A DNA stretch of 64,000 nt, taken from Phormidium tenue FACHB-886. GTDB lineage: Bacteria; Cyanobacteriota; Cyanobacteriia; Elainellales; Elainellaceae. A program made the translations under genes and the position numbers. The stretch spans positions 62,001 to 126,000 of the forward strand of contig NZ_JACXWX010000008.1 in the NCBI RefSeq assembly GCF_014764505.1, read 5' to 3'. The notes beneath the pieces were generated by a model. That model searched no databases. It was given only the letters and a program-made list of their open reading frames with translations, and was not told the DNA's origin. This document shows, piece by piece, positions 44,722 to 55,217 of this stretch. Position 1 is the first letter of the stretch. Every line of letters begins with the position of its first letter.

Positions 44722-45274
44722 TCGAATCTGCCGAAAAACCAACCGAAGTTCTGTTTCAACGCGAAGCGCCATGGATTGTCCTACTTTAAGCTGATTACAA
44801 AGTTTGTAATCAAGCAAGTTTCTATTTATAGCGCTACTCAATAATATTTAAGCGATTGAGCACTATATGTAGGGGATACTAATATCCTTTACATAATAAT
44901 ATTAGCCATTCCTAGCCACTTCAAATCAGCGAACATCCTGATATATATAGGTTTCAAGCGATCGGCCCTTCTCTAGACCCTCCACCCCTAGCGGGTAGAG
45001 CTTGCATCGAAACTATCGGGCTGCGTAGCTCCCTAGTCGACACTGGTATGACAACTGGTATGACGACGATTGTATTTAAGTCGACCTTTGAACTTAACAG
45101 TGAATTGAACTTCCAATAGAGATAGTGATGATTAAACCCTTCCACTAGCCAGAAGCGAAAAACGAATCATGCTCTTAGGATGAAACAGTGTTCTATGAAA
45201 ATGGAAACATAAATCATAGAGTTCAACTGCATCAGAATCAACTAGGGGATGCAGCAGTGTATTGAGGTAGGATT
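44722..45274. other. Intergenic region downstream of the hybrid kinase
   Basis: The first 130 bases contain a member of the repeat family (listed separately). ACTGGTATGAC occurs twice at 45042-45052 and 45054-45064. No gene is evident. The last 100 bases should include the promoter of the 173-residue protein. Confidence 0.45.
44758..44848. repeat. Intergenic repeat relative with 9-bp hairpin
   Basis: AACGCGAAGCGCCATGGATTGTCCTAC (near 44758-44784) and TATAGCGCTACT (44837-44848) are inverted relatives of the family ends. GATTACAAA/TTTGTAATC pairs at 44793-44811. The full central hairpin of the best copies is missing. Confidence 0.5.
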
Positions 45275-45796
45275 ATGAATTATCTTGTTGCCGTTTTGCC
45301 CGATAGAATCCAAGCAGAAGCCGCTTACTCAGCCTTAGAAAAAGAAGGTTTACCAAACGAACAAATTGCCATTCTAGGCAGAGGATATAAAAGTGCAGAT
45401 GAGTACGGTCTGATCGATCCAAATCAGCAGGCTCGCGCCGGCAGAAATCGTTTTTCTTGGCTCATTCCGTTTGGGTTTATTGCGGGGTACGCCTTCAATG
45501 CTTTAACGGGAATCGAAATTTTACCAACGATTGGCAGTTTTGGTAATCACATTTTAGGTGGGCTATTCGGGCTGGCTGCTGGTGCGATGGGAGCTTACTT
45601 CGTTGGCGGGGGTATTGGTTTGGCAGTAGGAAGCGGTGATGCGTTACCGTATCGCAATCGCCTTGATGCTGGCAAGTATTTGATTGTGGTAAAAGGTGCA
45701 GAAAATCTGACAGATCAAGCTACCCGTGTGCTGCGCCAGTTTGAGCCTGAGAACATTCAGGGCTATGCAGAACCGATTGAAACAAAAGCGGTTTGA
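45275..45796 (+). CDS. Conserved membrane-associated protein, general-stress-protein-like
   Basis: The 173-residue protein starts at ATG 45275 after GAGGTAGG. The N-terminal 45 residues (YLVAVLPDRIQAEAAYSALEKEGLPNEQIAILG) and the C-terminal 40 residues (KYLIVVKGAENLTDQATRVLRQF) form halves of a ferredoxin-like fold, as in general stress protein 17M-type domains. Two glycine-rich hydrophobic segments lie between them (about 62-82 and 88-118). Family members are often stress-induced, but function is unknown. It precedes the peptidoglycan-binding protein gene in the same direction. Confidence 0.72.
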   Translation: MNYLVAVLPDRIQAEAAYSALEKEGLPNEQIAILGRGYKSADEYGLIDPNQQARAGRNRFSWLIPFGFIAGYAFNALTGIEILPTIGSFGNHILGGLFGLAAGAMGAYFVGGGIGLAVGSGDALPYRNRLDAGKYLIVVKGAENLTDQATRVLRQFEPENIQGYAEPIETKAV

Positions 45797-46020
45797 ACTA
45801 AGTTTATCTGAGCAAAAGAGGTTGATTCAGAATAGGTGATGAGTTCAACATTGTACACTTTACCCTTGGTAATGAGATGGCTCAGTGCTGAGCGGCTTAA
45901 GGGTTTAATATGAGCGCGACATGCTAAAGAGTACCCTTCAGGGTACCTTAGATTGTCCGAAACACTTCGCTTTTGCCGTGTTGTTCTTGGTAGTTCAATC
46001 ACTTCTCAAGGACATCTATC

Positions 46021-46494
46021 ATGCCCGTCGTTAATCGTATTGATAACCCCGTTCTACAGTTAGGTGCTAGCGGTTCCCTTGTTCGAGAACTTCAGCAACT
46101 GCTTAATTTGTTTGAGGCAAAGCTCAGTGTAGATGGCAACTTTGGCACTGCTACGAGACAAGCGGTGATCGCTTTCCAGTCTGGCTTTGGTGTCCGTGCA
46201 GGCTTACCTGTCACCGGAGTAGTTGAGACTCGTACTTGGAGCTTACTGTATGCACGGGTGTTTGATGCTGCGCCTAATGCAATGCCTATGCTGCAACGTG
46301 GTAGTAAAGGTCATGCCGTTCAGACGCTGCAATTGCAGCTACGCTCCTCTCACTTAATTGAGATAGACGGTGATTTTGGTGGTGCTACAGAAGCGATCGT
46401 TCGAGATGTGCAAAAGAAGGCGAACTTACTGGTTGATGGAGTCGTAGGTTCTAAAACTTGGCGTGCAATTCATCAGAGGAGCCGTGCCGTCTAG
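46021..46494 (+). CDS. Protein with two peptidoglycan-binding repeats
   Basis: The 157-residue protein contains two PG_binding_1 repeats. The first (about 10-75) reads LQLGASGSLVRELQQLLN and VDGNFGTATRQAVIAFQ, and the second (about 88-155) reads LQRGSKGHAVQTLQLQLR and IDGDFGGATEAIVRDVQ. Each repeat is the three-helix wall-binding module. No signal peptide and no catalytic domain are present, so it is either released otherwise or acts inside. AAGGA precedes ATG 46021. A terminator follows. Confidence 0.85.
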   Translation: MPVVNRIDNPVLQLGASGSLVRELQQLLNLFEAKLSVDGNFGTATRQAVIAFQSGFGVRAGLPVTGVVETRTWSLLYARVFDAAPNAMPMLQRGSKGHAVQTLQLQLRSSHLIEIDGDFGGATEAIVRDVQKKANLLVDGVVGSKTWRAIHQRSRAV

Positions 46495-46510
46495 TAATCA
46501 ACTACCTCCA

Positions 46511-46602
46511 TATAGCGCTCCCTAACTGTTTTTGTTGAGTGTCGAGCCAAGCTCAACACTCAACAAAAAAGGTACCTCTTCACTTGATTTCGAAGCGTTA
46601 TA
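46511..46602. repeat. Intergenic repeat relative around a terminator
   Basis: TATAGCGCT begins at 46511 and the inverted AAGCGTTATA ends at 46602, enclosing the terminator. The layout of inverted ends around a terminator-like hairpin is the same as at 31581-31693. Confidence 0.45.
46529..46569 (+). terminator. Terminator hairpin after the peptidoglycan-binding gene
   Basis: A 14-bp stem (46529-46542 with 46556-46569) with an inner GAG/CTC pair is flanked by T-rich and A-rich runs, so it can act on both strands. It lies inside inverted TATAGCGCT/AGCGTTATA ends at 46511-46602, making it another relative of the intergenic repeat family. Confidence 0.72.
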
Positions 46603-46663
46603 AAGCGATTACACTTTTCGCCCTTGGACAAGATATCCAAGAGCAAATTTATTGTTTTTATAG

Positions 46664-46861
46664 CTAATTGCGACCTAAAGCCTGTCGGATTTCGCTGATT
46701 TGAGCATCTACATCTCCACCTTGCGCTAACGCCTTCCAAGCAACAGCAATTAGGTTGTTCAGAGATTGCATCTTATCAGGCGATAAGTAGTCAAAGTCGC
46801 CAGCATCAAAAGATTGAGCAATCGATGCAAGAAATTCTTCCTGTTGTGCTCGACTAGTCAT
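46664..46861 (-). CDS. Hypothetical small protein, 65 aa
   Basis: A 65-residue acidic helical protein (MTSRAQQEEFLASIAQSFDAGDFDYLSPDKMQ...). It has no cysteines or membrane segment. GAGGG lies upstream of ATG 46861. It lies between a terminator and the response regulator gene, downstream of the latter on the same strand, and may share its transcript. Family unknown. Confidence 0.55.
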   Translation of the reverse strand: MTSRAQQEEFLASIAQSFDAGDFDYLSPDKMQSLNNLIAVAWKALAQGGDVDAQISEIRQALGRN

Positions 46862-46951
46862 ACTAAGCCCTCACCAAAACACCAAGCCAACTGTATCATC
46901 ACTTGTACGAAGCAAACGATTTAACTCACCTTCTCCCACCGTGGAAGGAGA

Positions 46952-47302
46952 CTAACGATTAAGGATCTGTTGCACGGTATGAATCAGCTTCTCTTGGTCG
47001 ACTGGTTTAGCAATATAGGCGGCTGCGCCCTGCTCGTCACCCTGCAGTTCGACTCCTTTGCTAATGCAAAAGATGATTGGGATACTGCCAGTGTTTGGAT
47101 CGGCTTTCAGGTCTCTGCCTAGCTCAGCGCCATCGCCTCTAGATACTTCAGGATCTAGAACAATACAATCCGGTTTTTGGCTGACGATCTTGGCTCTTGC
47201 TTCATCGACGCCCTGAGCATGAACCACGTTGAACTTTGCTTGCTCAAGCGCGATCGTGTTAGGAGCGCGACCGATATCATCGATCACTAGAACGGTATGC
47301 AT
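46952..47302 (-). CDS. Single-domain response regulator
   Basis: The 116-residue protein is a stand-alone receiver (CheY-like). It has the acidic pair in LVIDDIG, the phosphoacceptor Asp in CIVLDPEVSRGDG, a Ser in FCISKG and the Lys in YIAKPVD. No output domain is present. It probably relays phosphate or modulates a partner kinase by interaction. No cognate kinase gene is adjacent. Confidence 0.87.
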   Translation of the reverse strand: MHTVLVIDDIGRAPNTIALEQAKFNVVHAQGVDEARAKIVSQKPDCIVLDPEVSRGDGAELGRDLKADPNTGSIPIIFCISKGVELQGDEQGAAAYIAKPVDQEKLIHTVQQILNR

Positions 47303-47630
47303 AGGAGTTGTGGGAAAGACAATAGGTCTATAATGTCGTCTTGACTACCAGTTTGAGATGCACCCTAAGAGGTTTCTATGTAGCAGCAGAGTTCCCCTAT
47401 GGAGAGATGATCGAGGGTTGTCAAGTTGTTGAAAAAGGTTGCGCTGCGGCTAATCAACTTAGATCACTGTAAAGTTTACGGAGCTTCAACCCACTCCACT
47501 GGTTTTTCGAACCTTTATTCCTCTTATGACGCTTTGCGCTCATATGAAAGGCTGTGTTTTATTGGGTGCTATGTGGAGAGCGCGGCACGTACCTAAAAAC
47601 CGATACCTTAAGTGTTTGGAGATTGCAATA

Positions 47631-47733
47631 TATGGCACTACGTGCCTAAATCAAAATTGTTTTTATGTAAAAGTCCCGCAAAGCGGGACTTTTACATAAA
47701 AACAGTGTCTTAACATAAGCGCGTAGCGCTATA
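47631..47733. repeat. Intergenic repeat, full element with central 22-bp hairpin
   Basis: Inverted ends are TATGGCACTACGTGCC and TAAGCGCGTAGCGCTATA. The perfect 22-bp stem spans 47658-47679 and 47683-47704 with an AAA loop. Compared with the copy at 31581, the arm GCCCCGC becomes GTCCCGC and its partner GCGGGGC becomes GCGGGAC. A one-base length difference is also matched on both arms. Such pairing-preserving changes point to selection on the structure or to copy correction. Confidence 0.75.
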
Positions 47734-47759
47734 TCAACCTTCATAGAGTAAATTACTGG

Positions 47760-47860
47760 TATGGCGCCGCGTGCATAGGTCAAGACAAGTTTTTGCGTAA
47801 AAGCCTTGAATAGCACGACTTCTACAAAAAAAGATTTCAATCTAAGCGCGTAGCGCCGTA
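47760..47860. repeat. Intergenic repeat, degenerate tandem copy
   Basis: TATGGCGCCGCGTGCATAGGTC (47760-47781) and TAAGCGCGTAGCGCCGTA (47843-47860) bound a hairpin core that has lost pairing (GCGTAAAAGCCTTG... ...GACTTCTAC). It follows the intact copy by 27 bases in the same orientation. Confidence 0.6.
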
Positions 47861-47921
47861 CTACTGAAAAAGCCTTGACAGAAACCGTCAAAGCCCTTGC
47901 TGGAACTATGCTTTATGACAA

Positions 47922-47992
47922 GCCCGTGATGAGGATTGAACTCATGACCTCACCCTTACCAAGGGTGTGCTCTACCACTGAGCTACACGGGC
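47922..47992 (-). tRNA. trnT: tRNA-Thr (GGT)
   Basis: Read on the minus strand the 71 bases fold as a cloverleaf. The acceptor stem GCCCGTG pairs with CACGGGC, the anticodon stem CACCC/GGGTG encloses TTGGTAA with anticodon GGT, and the T arm contains GAGTTCAATCCTC. It reads ACC and ACU threonine codons. No CCA is encoded. It follows tRNA-Tyr on the same strand, an arrangement common in cyanobacteria. Confidence 0.93.
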
Positions 47993-48088
47993 GAAGTTAG
48001 GGTTGAGCCGCAAGCGCTGAACTACTGAAGTTATTTGAGATTTAACCTCAGTGCTCAGCACTCGCTGATCAACCTTTTTGTGTGGAAT

Positions 48089-48169
48089 GGGCCGGGCTGG
48101 ATTTGAACCAGCGTAGGCGTAGCCAGCGGATTTACAGTCCGCCCCCATTAACCACTCGGGCACCGACCC
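48089..48169 (-). tRNA. trnY: tRNA-Tyr (GTA)
   Basis: The minus strand holds a class II tRNA of 81 bases with a long variable arm (TGGCTACGCCTACG type). The acceptor stem GGGTCGG pairs with CCGGCCC with one G-T, and the anticodon loop ACTGTAAAT gives GTA. The T arm has GGTTCAAATCC. It is the upstream tRNA of the Tyr-Thr pair, 96 bases from tRNA-Thr. Confidence 0.93.
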
Positions 48170-48237
48170 ACCTGTTCCACGACTATTGATAGTAGCACAC
48201 TGTAGAAGCAATCTGAAAAAAATTTGAGAATTTTTCC

Positions 48238-49841
<1,604 letters not shown>

Positions 49842-50729
49842 CTAGCGCAGCAACAGCCAAACGCCAGTTAGCGCCACGAAAACCCCTAGAACTGCGCGGA
49901 GGCTTATTTTTTCTCTCAACAGGGCAGCGATCGGTAGCACAAACAAGGGGCTGGTAGAGGTGAGCGCTTGAGCGATACCCGTTGCTGTGTACTTAAGTGC
50001 AATTTGCTGCAGCCAGATCGCCAGGTACGTCCCAAAGAACGAGGTTGCTACCAGCACTGTTAAAAACCGGGGCGAACGAATTGGCTGAAATCTCGCCCAA
50101 TCCTGGCGCTGCGGCAAAATCAGCAGGAACAGCACCAGCACCCCTGCCACCAAGCGAATCAACGTACTCCACAGCGGACTGACAGCCGTATCGGCTAGAG
50201 CAGCTCTCGATAACACCGCACCTCCCGCCTGTCCTAATGCCGCCAGCGCCCCAAACCCAATGCCACGCAGTGGGCGAAACTCTCCTGGTACAGCATCGGG
50301 AGTTCGCTCTGCCACCACCCACGCCACACCGCTCACCGTCAAACCAATTCCCAGCCACACCTGCACAGTCAGCTGTTCTTCCAGAAAAACAGCCGCTAGC
50401 AACGCAGCGAGCGGTGGAGCTAACGATTCCATCAGCAGCGATCGCCGTGCCCCTAAGCAGTTAAGCGAGGCAAAATACGCTGTATCGCCAAAGCCAATGC
50501 CGATCGCTCCGCTTAGCAGCAGCCAGCCCAGGTTTGCCAAACTCATCTGTGGCTGCAGATCGCCTTGCACTGCTAGCGTCAATAGAATCAGCCCGATCGC
50601 CACGCTGCTTTTTGTAAAATTCAGCACGAGGGGCGGCATCTGCTTGCCTAAGCTCACATAAATAAAAGAGGCGAGCGCCCAAATGAGGGCAGCTCCCAAA
50701 CCAGCCAGTTCACCTTGGTAAGCCATCAT
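49842..50729 (-). CDS. EamA/DMT superfamily transporter
   Basis: The 295-residue protein has ten hydrophobic segments in two five-helix EamA repeats. The first repeat carries ALIWALASFIYVSLGKQMPP and LESLAPPLAALLAAVFLEEQLT. The second carries GFGALAALGQAGGAVLSR and ALTSTSPLFVLPIAALLREKISLRAVLGVFVALTGVW. Members export or import small metabolites, and the substrate here is unknown. The gene lies 74 bases downstream of the CrtISO-like gene on the same strand, so the two may share a transcript. Confidence 0.9.
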   Translation of the reverse strand: MMAYQGELAGLGAALIWALASFIYVSLGKQMPPLVLNFTKSSVAIGLILLTLAVQGDLQPQMSLANLGWLLLSGAIGIGFGDTAYFASLNCLGARRSLLMESLAPPLAALLAAVFLEEQLTVQVWLGIGLTVSGVAWVVAERTPDAVPGEFRPLRGIGFGALAALGQAGGAVLSRAALADTAVSPLWSTLIRLVAGVLVLFLLILPQRQDWARFQPIRSPRFLTVLVATSFFGTYLAIWLQQIALKYTATGIAQALTSTSPLFVLPIAALLREKISLRAVLGVFVALTGVWLLLR

Positions 50730-50803
50730 AATCTATTGAGACGAGCGCCTCCTCGCCTATTGCTATTGCACTATAAAACCCTAATCCAAGAACTCCAATC
50801 AAA

Positions 50804-52315
50804 CTAGCCGATCGCCTGCAGCACCTGCGCCACTTTGGCCGGACTAACCAACGTGTTTGCACAAAGGATGCCAGAAGCCGCAGCAGCCGGAACGCCAATC
50901 CCCGGCAGGGTGCTGTCGCCCACCCGATATAGTCCTGGGATGGGCGTGTGGCAGCTCGGAAACATGCCCTGTCCGGCTGCAATGGCTGCACCATAGGTTC
51001 CCTGATAGCGGCGCAGGTAGTGAGCATGGGTCAGGGGTGTTCCAATTAGCTCCAAGACAATCCGCTGGCGCAAGTCAGGAATGATTCGCTCTAGGGCACG
51101 ATAGAGCGGCTGGGCGCGATCGCGCTTACGAGTCTCGTAGCACTCATCCCGCCGCCAATCCACATAGGGCTCTAGCGTGTAGGCATGAACTACATGATGA
51201 GCAGCCGGCGCAAGAGTTTTATCCCAGACAGACGGAATGGAGATCATGCAGGTGTTGCCTGGCACAGTCAGGTCGCAGTTGGCATCGTGAACCACCACAT
51301 GATGCCCTGTCAAGCCTTCTAGTCCCGCTGCCCGAATGCCCAGATGCAGATGCATAAAGCTGTCAACTGCGGGCGTTTGCAGTGCCGTTTGGCGATCGGC
51401 GGGCGGCAGATCTTCCGGTTTGAGCAATTGCCCGTAGGTGTCCCAGGTTGAAGCATTGGAAAGAACGATGGGCGCTTTCAGCACTTCGCCTTGCTGTAGT
51501 CGGACACCGATCGCCCTGCCGTTCTCCAGCAAAATCTGCTCAACGTGAGCATTTAGCCGCAGCCTGCCGCCCCACTTTTCTAAGCCACGCACGAGAGCCT
51601 GAACGATCGCCCCGCCGCCGCCCATAGGGTAATCAATTACCGAATGGGTGCGCTCGCCCAGCATAAAGGCAATTTCTGGGGCAACTGTGCCCTGCGCCGT
51701 CAGTCCGGATAGCAAAAAGCACTCCAAATCAATCAGCCGCCGCACCCAAGGATCGCGCACCCAGCGATCCATCACGGCTCCGACTGAGCCTTGAATCGTG
51801 CCAAGCTGGGGCAGCAGCTTCAGCAGGGCGATCGGGTAGCGCGTCAGCAGGATGGGAATCAAATTGAGATCTGACCGCAGCACCAACGTGGGGATCTGCC
51901 GCAAGCCCTCGTAGAGCTGTAATAGCTGCCGCTCAAACTGAGCCAGCTCTTTTGCTCCTTGTGGCGTGATTTGGGCGACAGCTTGGCGGTAGCGATCCAG
52001 ATTGCCATAGACCGGGAAGGTGCCCTCTGGAAAATGGTAGTGCCCAAACGGGTCGTAGGCGATCGCCTCGACAGATTCGCCCAAAGCATCTAAGACCTGC
52101 CGGAGTGGGTTTTGCGATCGAGGGTCGCTCAAGCCACAAAAAAACGATGCGCCCGAATCAAAATGAAACCCTTGCCGCACAAAGCTGTGGACTGCCCCAC
52201 CCGGAATGCCATGGCTCTCGCAGACCAGCACTTTTTTGCCGTAGCGCGCCAGCAGCCCTGCTGCCACCAACCCACCAATCCCGCTACCAATGACAATTAC
52301 CTCTGCCTCTTGCAT
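50804..52315 (-). CDS. FAD-dependent oxidoreductase, CrtISO/phytoene-desaturase-like
   Basis: ATG 52315 (MQEAEVIVIGSGIGGLVAAGLLARYG) gives 503 residues; the longer frame to 52426 adds 37 non-conserved residues. It has the dinucleotide-binding GSGIGGLVAAGLLARYG, the GASFFCGL and YPMGGGGAIVQALVRGLEK segments of the carotene isomerase/desaturase superfamily and the C-terminal FAD motif GLYRVGDSTLPGIGVPAAAASGILCA. Possible roles are carotenoid cis-trans isomerisation or a related polyene or retinol-saturase-type reaction. True CrtH cannot be confirmed by eye. It is divergent from cpcT, with 137 bases between them. Confidence 0.85.
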   Translation of the reverse strand: MQEAEVIVIGSGIGGLVAAGLLARYGKKVLVCESHGIPGGAVHSFVRQGFHFDSGASFFCGLSDPRSQNPLRQVLDALGESVEAIAYDPFGHYHFPEGTFPVYGNLDRYRQAVAQITPQGAKELAQFERQLLQLYEGLRQIPTLVLRSDLNLIPILLTRYPIALLKLLPQLGTIQGSVGAVMDRWVRDPWVRRLIDLECFLLSGLTAQGTVAPEIAFMLGERTHSVIDYPMGGGGAIVQALVRGLEKWGGRLRLNAHVEQILLENGRAIGVRLQQGEVLKAPIVLSNASTWDTYGQLLKPEDLPPADRQTALQTPAVDSFMHLHLGIRAAGLEGLTGHHVVVHDANCDLTVPGNTCMISIPSVWDKTLAPAAHHVVHAYTLEPYVDWRRDECYETRKRDRAQPLYRALERIIPDLRQRIVLELIGTPLTHAHYLRRYQGTYGAAIAAGQGMFPSCHTPIPGLYRVGDSTLPGIGVPAAAASGILCANTLVSPAKVAQVLQAIG

Positions 52316-52452
52316 GGCGACCGCACTTTGGACAACCGCTTTATTGTGACAGATGCGGGATAAGAAGAGAGGAAGGGTAGGAGTGATAGAGAATAGAAGA
52401 TGGGCGAGCAAGACGCTTGTACCCACAGGTAGCCCTGATTTCTTATCGCTCT

Positions 52453-53031
52453 ATGTCTCTCCCGTCTCTAGCAAATTGGCTTGCAGGTGAATTTGATAAC
52501 CAACCCCAAGCGATCGCTGATCCGCTGTGGTTTGTGCATCTGCGGCTGTGGCATCGTCCGGTGAAGCTGCAGCTGGAGGGACATTTGGCGCTGTTTGCCG
52601 AGCAGGCAAATGCCTTGCAGCTCGATCGCCCCTATCGTCAGCGGATTGCAGTGCTTCAGCCCACTGCAGATCCTCAGATTCAGCGGGTGCAGTATTGGGG
52701 GTTTAAGCAACCTGATCTCTTTCGCGGGGCAGGAGCCAATCCACAGCAATTAGAACGGCTGAGTCTGGAAGATTTGGAGCTGCTGCCTGGGTGTGTGCTG
52801 ACGGTGACGCAGCAGGGCGATCGCTTTAAGGCAGAGCCGCCCAGTGGGGCGAAGTGCTGCTTCCAGTATGAAGCGCAAACGCGGCAGGTGGTGTTGGGCT
52901 TTGAGGTAAGTGAGACGCAGTTTTGGAGCTTCGATCGCGGGGTTGATCCCAACACCGGAGCTGCGTTGTGGGGCGCAGTGATGGGGGCGTATACGTATAA
53001 TAAGCGGCAATCATTTAGCTGGAAGGACTAG
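52453..53031 (+). CDS. cpcT: CpcT/CpeT family chromophore lyase
   Basis: ATG 52453 (MSLPSLANWLAGEFDNQ) gives 192 residues, the normal family size. Typical motifs are ADPLWFVHLRLWHRPV, PYRQRIAVLQ, DLELLPGCVLTV and the tail DRGVDPNTGAALWGAVMGAYTYNKR. CpcT attaches phycocyanobilin to Cys153 of phycocyanin beta, and CpeT does the same for phycoerythrin; which substrate this one uses cannot be decided. It is divergent from the CrtISO-like gene. An earlier in-frame ATG at 52417 is less likely. Confidence 0.92.
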   Translation: MSLPSLANWLAGEFDNQPQAIADPLWFVHLRLWHRPVKLQLEGHLALFAEQANALQLDRPYRQRIAVLQPTADPQIQRVQYWGFKQPDLFRGAGANPQQLERLSLEDLELLPGCVLTVTQQGDRFKAEPPSGAKCCFQYEAQTRQVVLGFEVSETQFWSFDRGVDPNTGAALWGAVMGAYTYNKRQSFSWKD

Positions 53032-53126
53032 TACGCTGGGGAACACGCCCATAAAAATGTCCCTTCGTAACTACCATAGCGGTTGCTATAAATTAGTACG
53101 TAGATCTCTACCACCAGAGGAAGTCT

Positions 53127-55217
53127 ATGTCATCAAACCTGGCAGAGCGTTTGAATGTAGAGCGCCGTCGTCAGTTTGTCGGACGTACCGCCGAACTGAA
53201 TCTGTTCCGGTCAACGCTTATGGACACAGAGAGGCGGTTTTGTTTGCTCCACATCTTTGGATCTGGTGGAATTGGTAAAACAACGCTGTTAAGAGAGCTG
53301 ATTTATCTGTGTGAACAGCTGCAGATTACCGCAACCTATCTCGATGCTCGCAGCATTGAACCCACGCCAGAATCATTCCTGGCTGCATTTACCCATGCCT
53401 TAGGCTCAGAAAGCGGAAATCCTATCCAAATTTTGGAGTCTCAGTTAGATCGTCAGGTTGTTTTGATTGACACCTACGAAACATTAGCACCGTTAGACCC
53501 GTGGCTCCACGAAACCTTTCTGCCACAGCTTTCAGCGAATACGCTGATTGTTCTGGCAAGCCGTCAGCCTCCGGCTTCTAGCTGGCGTGCTGACCCAGGT
53601 TGGCAAGCCCTGATTCACCCGCTGCCGCTTCGCAATCTAAATTTAGAAGAAGGTCGAGCCTACCTGAGCAAGCGAGATATTCCCGCAGCGCAGCATCAGG
53701 CTGTTTTAGATTTTACCTACGGGCACCCGCTGGCATTGTCTCTGGTAGCAGATGTTTTTGCCCAAAAACAAAACTTTTACTTTCAGCCGGATGCGGCGCC
53801 AGATATCGTTAAAACCCTACTCGAAAAGTTTGTTCAGGAATTACCCAGTCCTGCCCATCGGATGGCTCTAGAAGCCTCAGCGTTAGTACGCCTTACCACC
53901 GAAGCGTTGCTTGCCAAAATGCTGGAGATGGATGATGTTTATCCTTTATTTGAGTGGTTGCGCAGTTTATCCTTCATTGAATCAGGGATATTGGGAATTT
54001 TTCCGCACGATCTGATTCGCGAAGTCTTAATTGCTGATATCCGCTGGCGGAATCCTGACAGGTATATCGAATTACACTCTCGCGCTCGCAGCTACTACAC
54101 AACTCGGCTGGGACAAACTCAAGGGCAGGAACAGCATCGTATTTTGTTTGATTACATCTTCTTGCACCGGGATAATGCGGCCGTGCGACCGCGATTTACC
54201 TGGCAAGAAACGAGCAGCCTAAAGACAGACAGTTTGCGAGAAGCCGATCGCCCCTTTCTAATCAGCATGGTGAGGAAGCATGAGGGAGCCGCGTCAGCGC
54301 AGCTGGCAGAATATTGGCTAGCCCGACAGCCTCAAGGCGTGCTGGTTTTCCGAGAGGCGGTGCAGCCGGTCGGCTTTGTTTTGATGGTAACCCTCCATCA
54401 AGCTAGCCCCGAAGAGTTGCAAGTCGATCCAGGTGCAGCGGCAGCTTGGGCTTATTTAAGCAATCATGCGCCTTTACGGGCTGGGGAAGGGGCAACGTTC
54501 TTTCGCTTTTGGATGGCAGATGACACATATCAGGCAGTTTCGCCAATTCAGAGCCGAATTTTTATTGCTTTTGTGCAGCATCACCGCAACACACCAGGGT
54601 TGGCGTATACCTTCTTTGCTTGTGCAGAACCAGAGAGCTGGGCGGCCATGTTTGCCTACGCAGATTTAGCCCGAATTGCCGAGGCTGACTTTGCGGTGGG
54701 CGATCGTCTCTATGGGGTTTATGGGCACGATTGGCGAGTTACGCCGCCCGAAGTCTGGCAAGAGCTACTGGCTCAGCGAGAGATTGCTGCCTCAGCGCAG
54801 GCAGCTTTGCCACCGCAATCCCCTGAACCACTGGTGGTTCTCAGTTATTCTGACTTTGTGAGCGCTGTGCGGGAGGCATTGGGGCAGCTTGCCCAACCCG
54901 ATCGCCTTAAACAAAGTCCGCTGTTGCGATCGCGGCTGGTGGTCGATCGGGTTTCAGCCAAAGCAGACAAAACTGAGCGTGTTGCTGCACTACAGGTACT
55001 TCTGCAGGCAGTGATTGAGTCTTTACAATCTTCTCCACGAGATGCCAAATGCTATCGAGCGCTTTATCACAGCTATCTCCAGCCTGCACTCACTCAAGAG
55101 AAGGCATCGGAGCTATTGGATGTGCCTTTAAGCACTTTTCGCCGTCATCTCAAGACAGGCGTTAGCCGAGTCATAGATATTTTATGGCATCAAGAAATCG
55201 GTCGATCGGAAAAGTGA
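53127..55217 (+). CDS. P-loop STAND-like ATPase with C-terminal HTH, regulator candidate
   Basis: The 696-residue protein starts at ATG 53127 after AGAGGAAG. Residues 15-320 form a STAND/NB-ARC-like NTPase: Walker A FGSGGIGKTTLL with Lys51, Walker B VVLIDTYET with Asp115, VLASRQPP sensor and a GHPLAL motif near 200. A middle region of about 250 residues (340-590) could be a GNAT-like fold but is not secure. The last 60 residues (TQEKASELLDVPLSTFRRHLKTGVSR) resemble a helix-turn-helix of sigma region 4 type. Such a layout suggests a signal-responsive transcription regulator. Two ferritin-like genes follow on the same strand. Confidence 0.72.
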   Translation: MSSNLAERLNVERRRQFVGRTAELNLFRSTLMDTERRFCLLHIFGSGGIGKTTLLRELIYLCEQLQITATYLDARSIEPTPESFLAAFTHALGSESGNPIQILESQLDRQVVLIDTYETLAPLDPWLHETFLPQLSANTLIVLASRQPPASSWRADPGWQALIHPLPLRNLNLEEGRAYLSKRDIPAAQHQAVLDFTYGHPLALSLVADVFAQKQNFYFQPDAAPDIVKTLLEKFVQELPSPAHRMALEASALVRLTTEALLAKMLEMDDVYPLFEWLRSLSFIESGILGIFPHDLIREVLIADIRWRNPDRYIELHSRARSYYTTRLGQTQGQEQHRILFDYIFLHRDNAAVRPRFTWQETSSLKTDSLREADRPFLISMVRKHEGAASAQLAEYWLARQPQGVLVFREAVQPVGFVLMVTLHQASPEELQVDPGAAAAWAYLSNHAPLRAGEGATFFRFWMADDTYQAVSPIQSRIFIAFVQHHRNTPGLAYTFFACAEPESWAAMFAYADLARIAEADFAVGDRLYGVYGHDWRVTPPEVWQELLAQREIAASAQAALPPQSPEPLVVLSYSDFVSAVREALGQLAQPDRLKQSPLLRSRLVVDRVSAKADKTERVAALQVLLQAVIESLQSSPRDAKCYRALYHSYLQPALTQEKASELLDVPLSTFRRHLKTGVSRVIDILWHQEIGRSEK

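Larger units (their letters stand above)
47303..47921. other. Intergenic region with two intergenic-repeat copies
   Basis: About 620 bases lie between the response regulator and the tRNA-Thr gene. The region from 47570 to 47870 is mainly two tandem copies of the repeat family. The remaining part shows no gene. Confidence 0.6.

Noticed and set aside
48089-48169. Tyr-Thr tRNA pair as an integration site with integrase at 12.7 kb
   Set aside because: The recombinase is 35 kb away and no duplicated tRNA 3' end was seen near the tRNAs.
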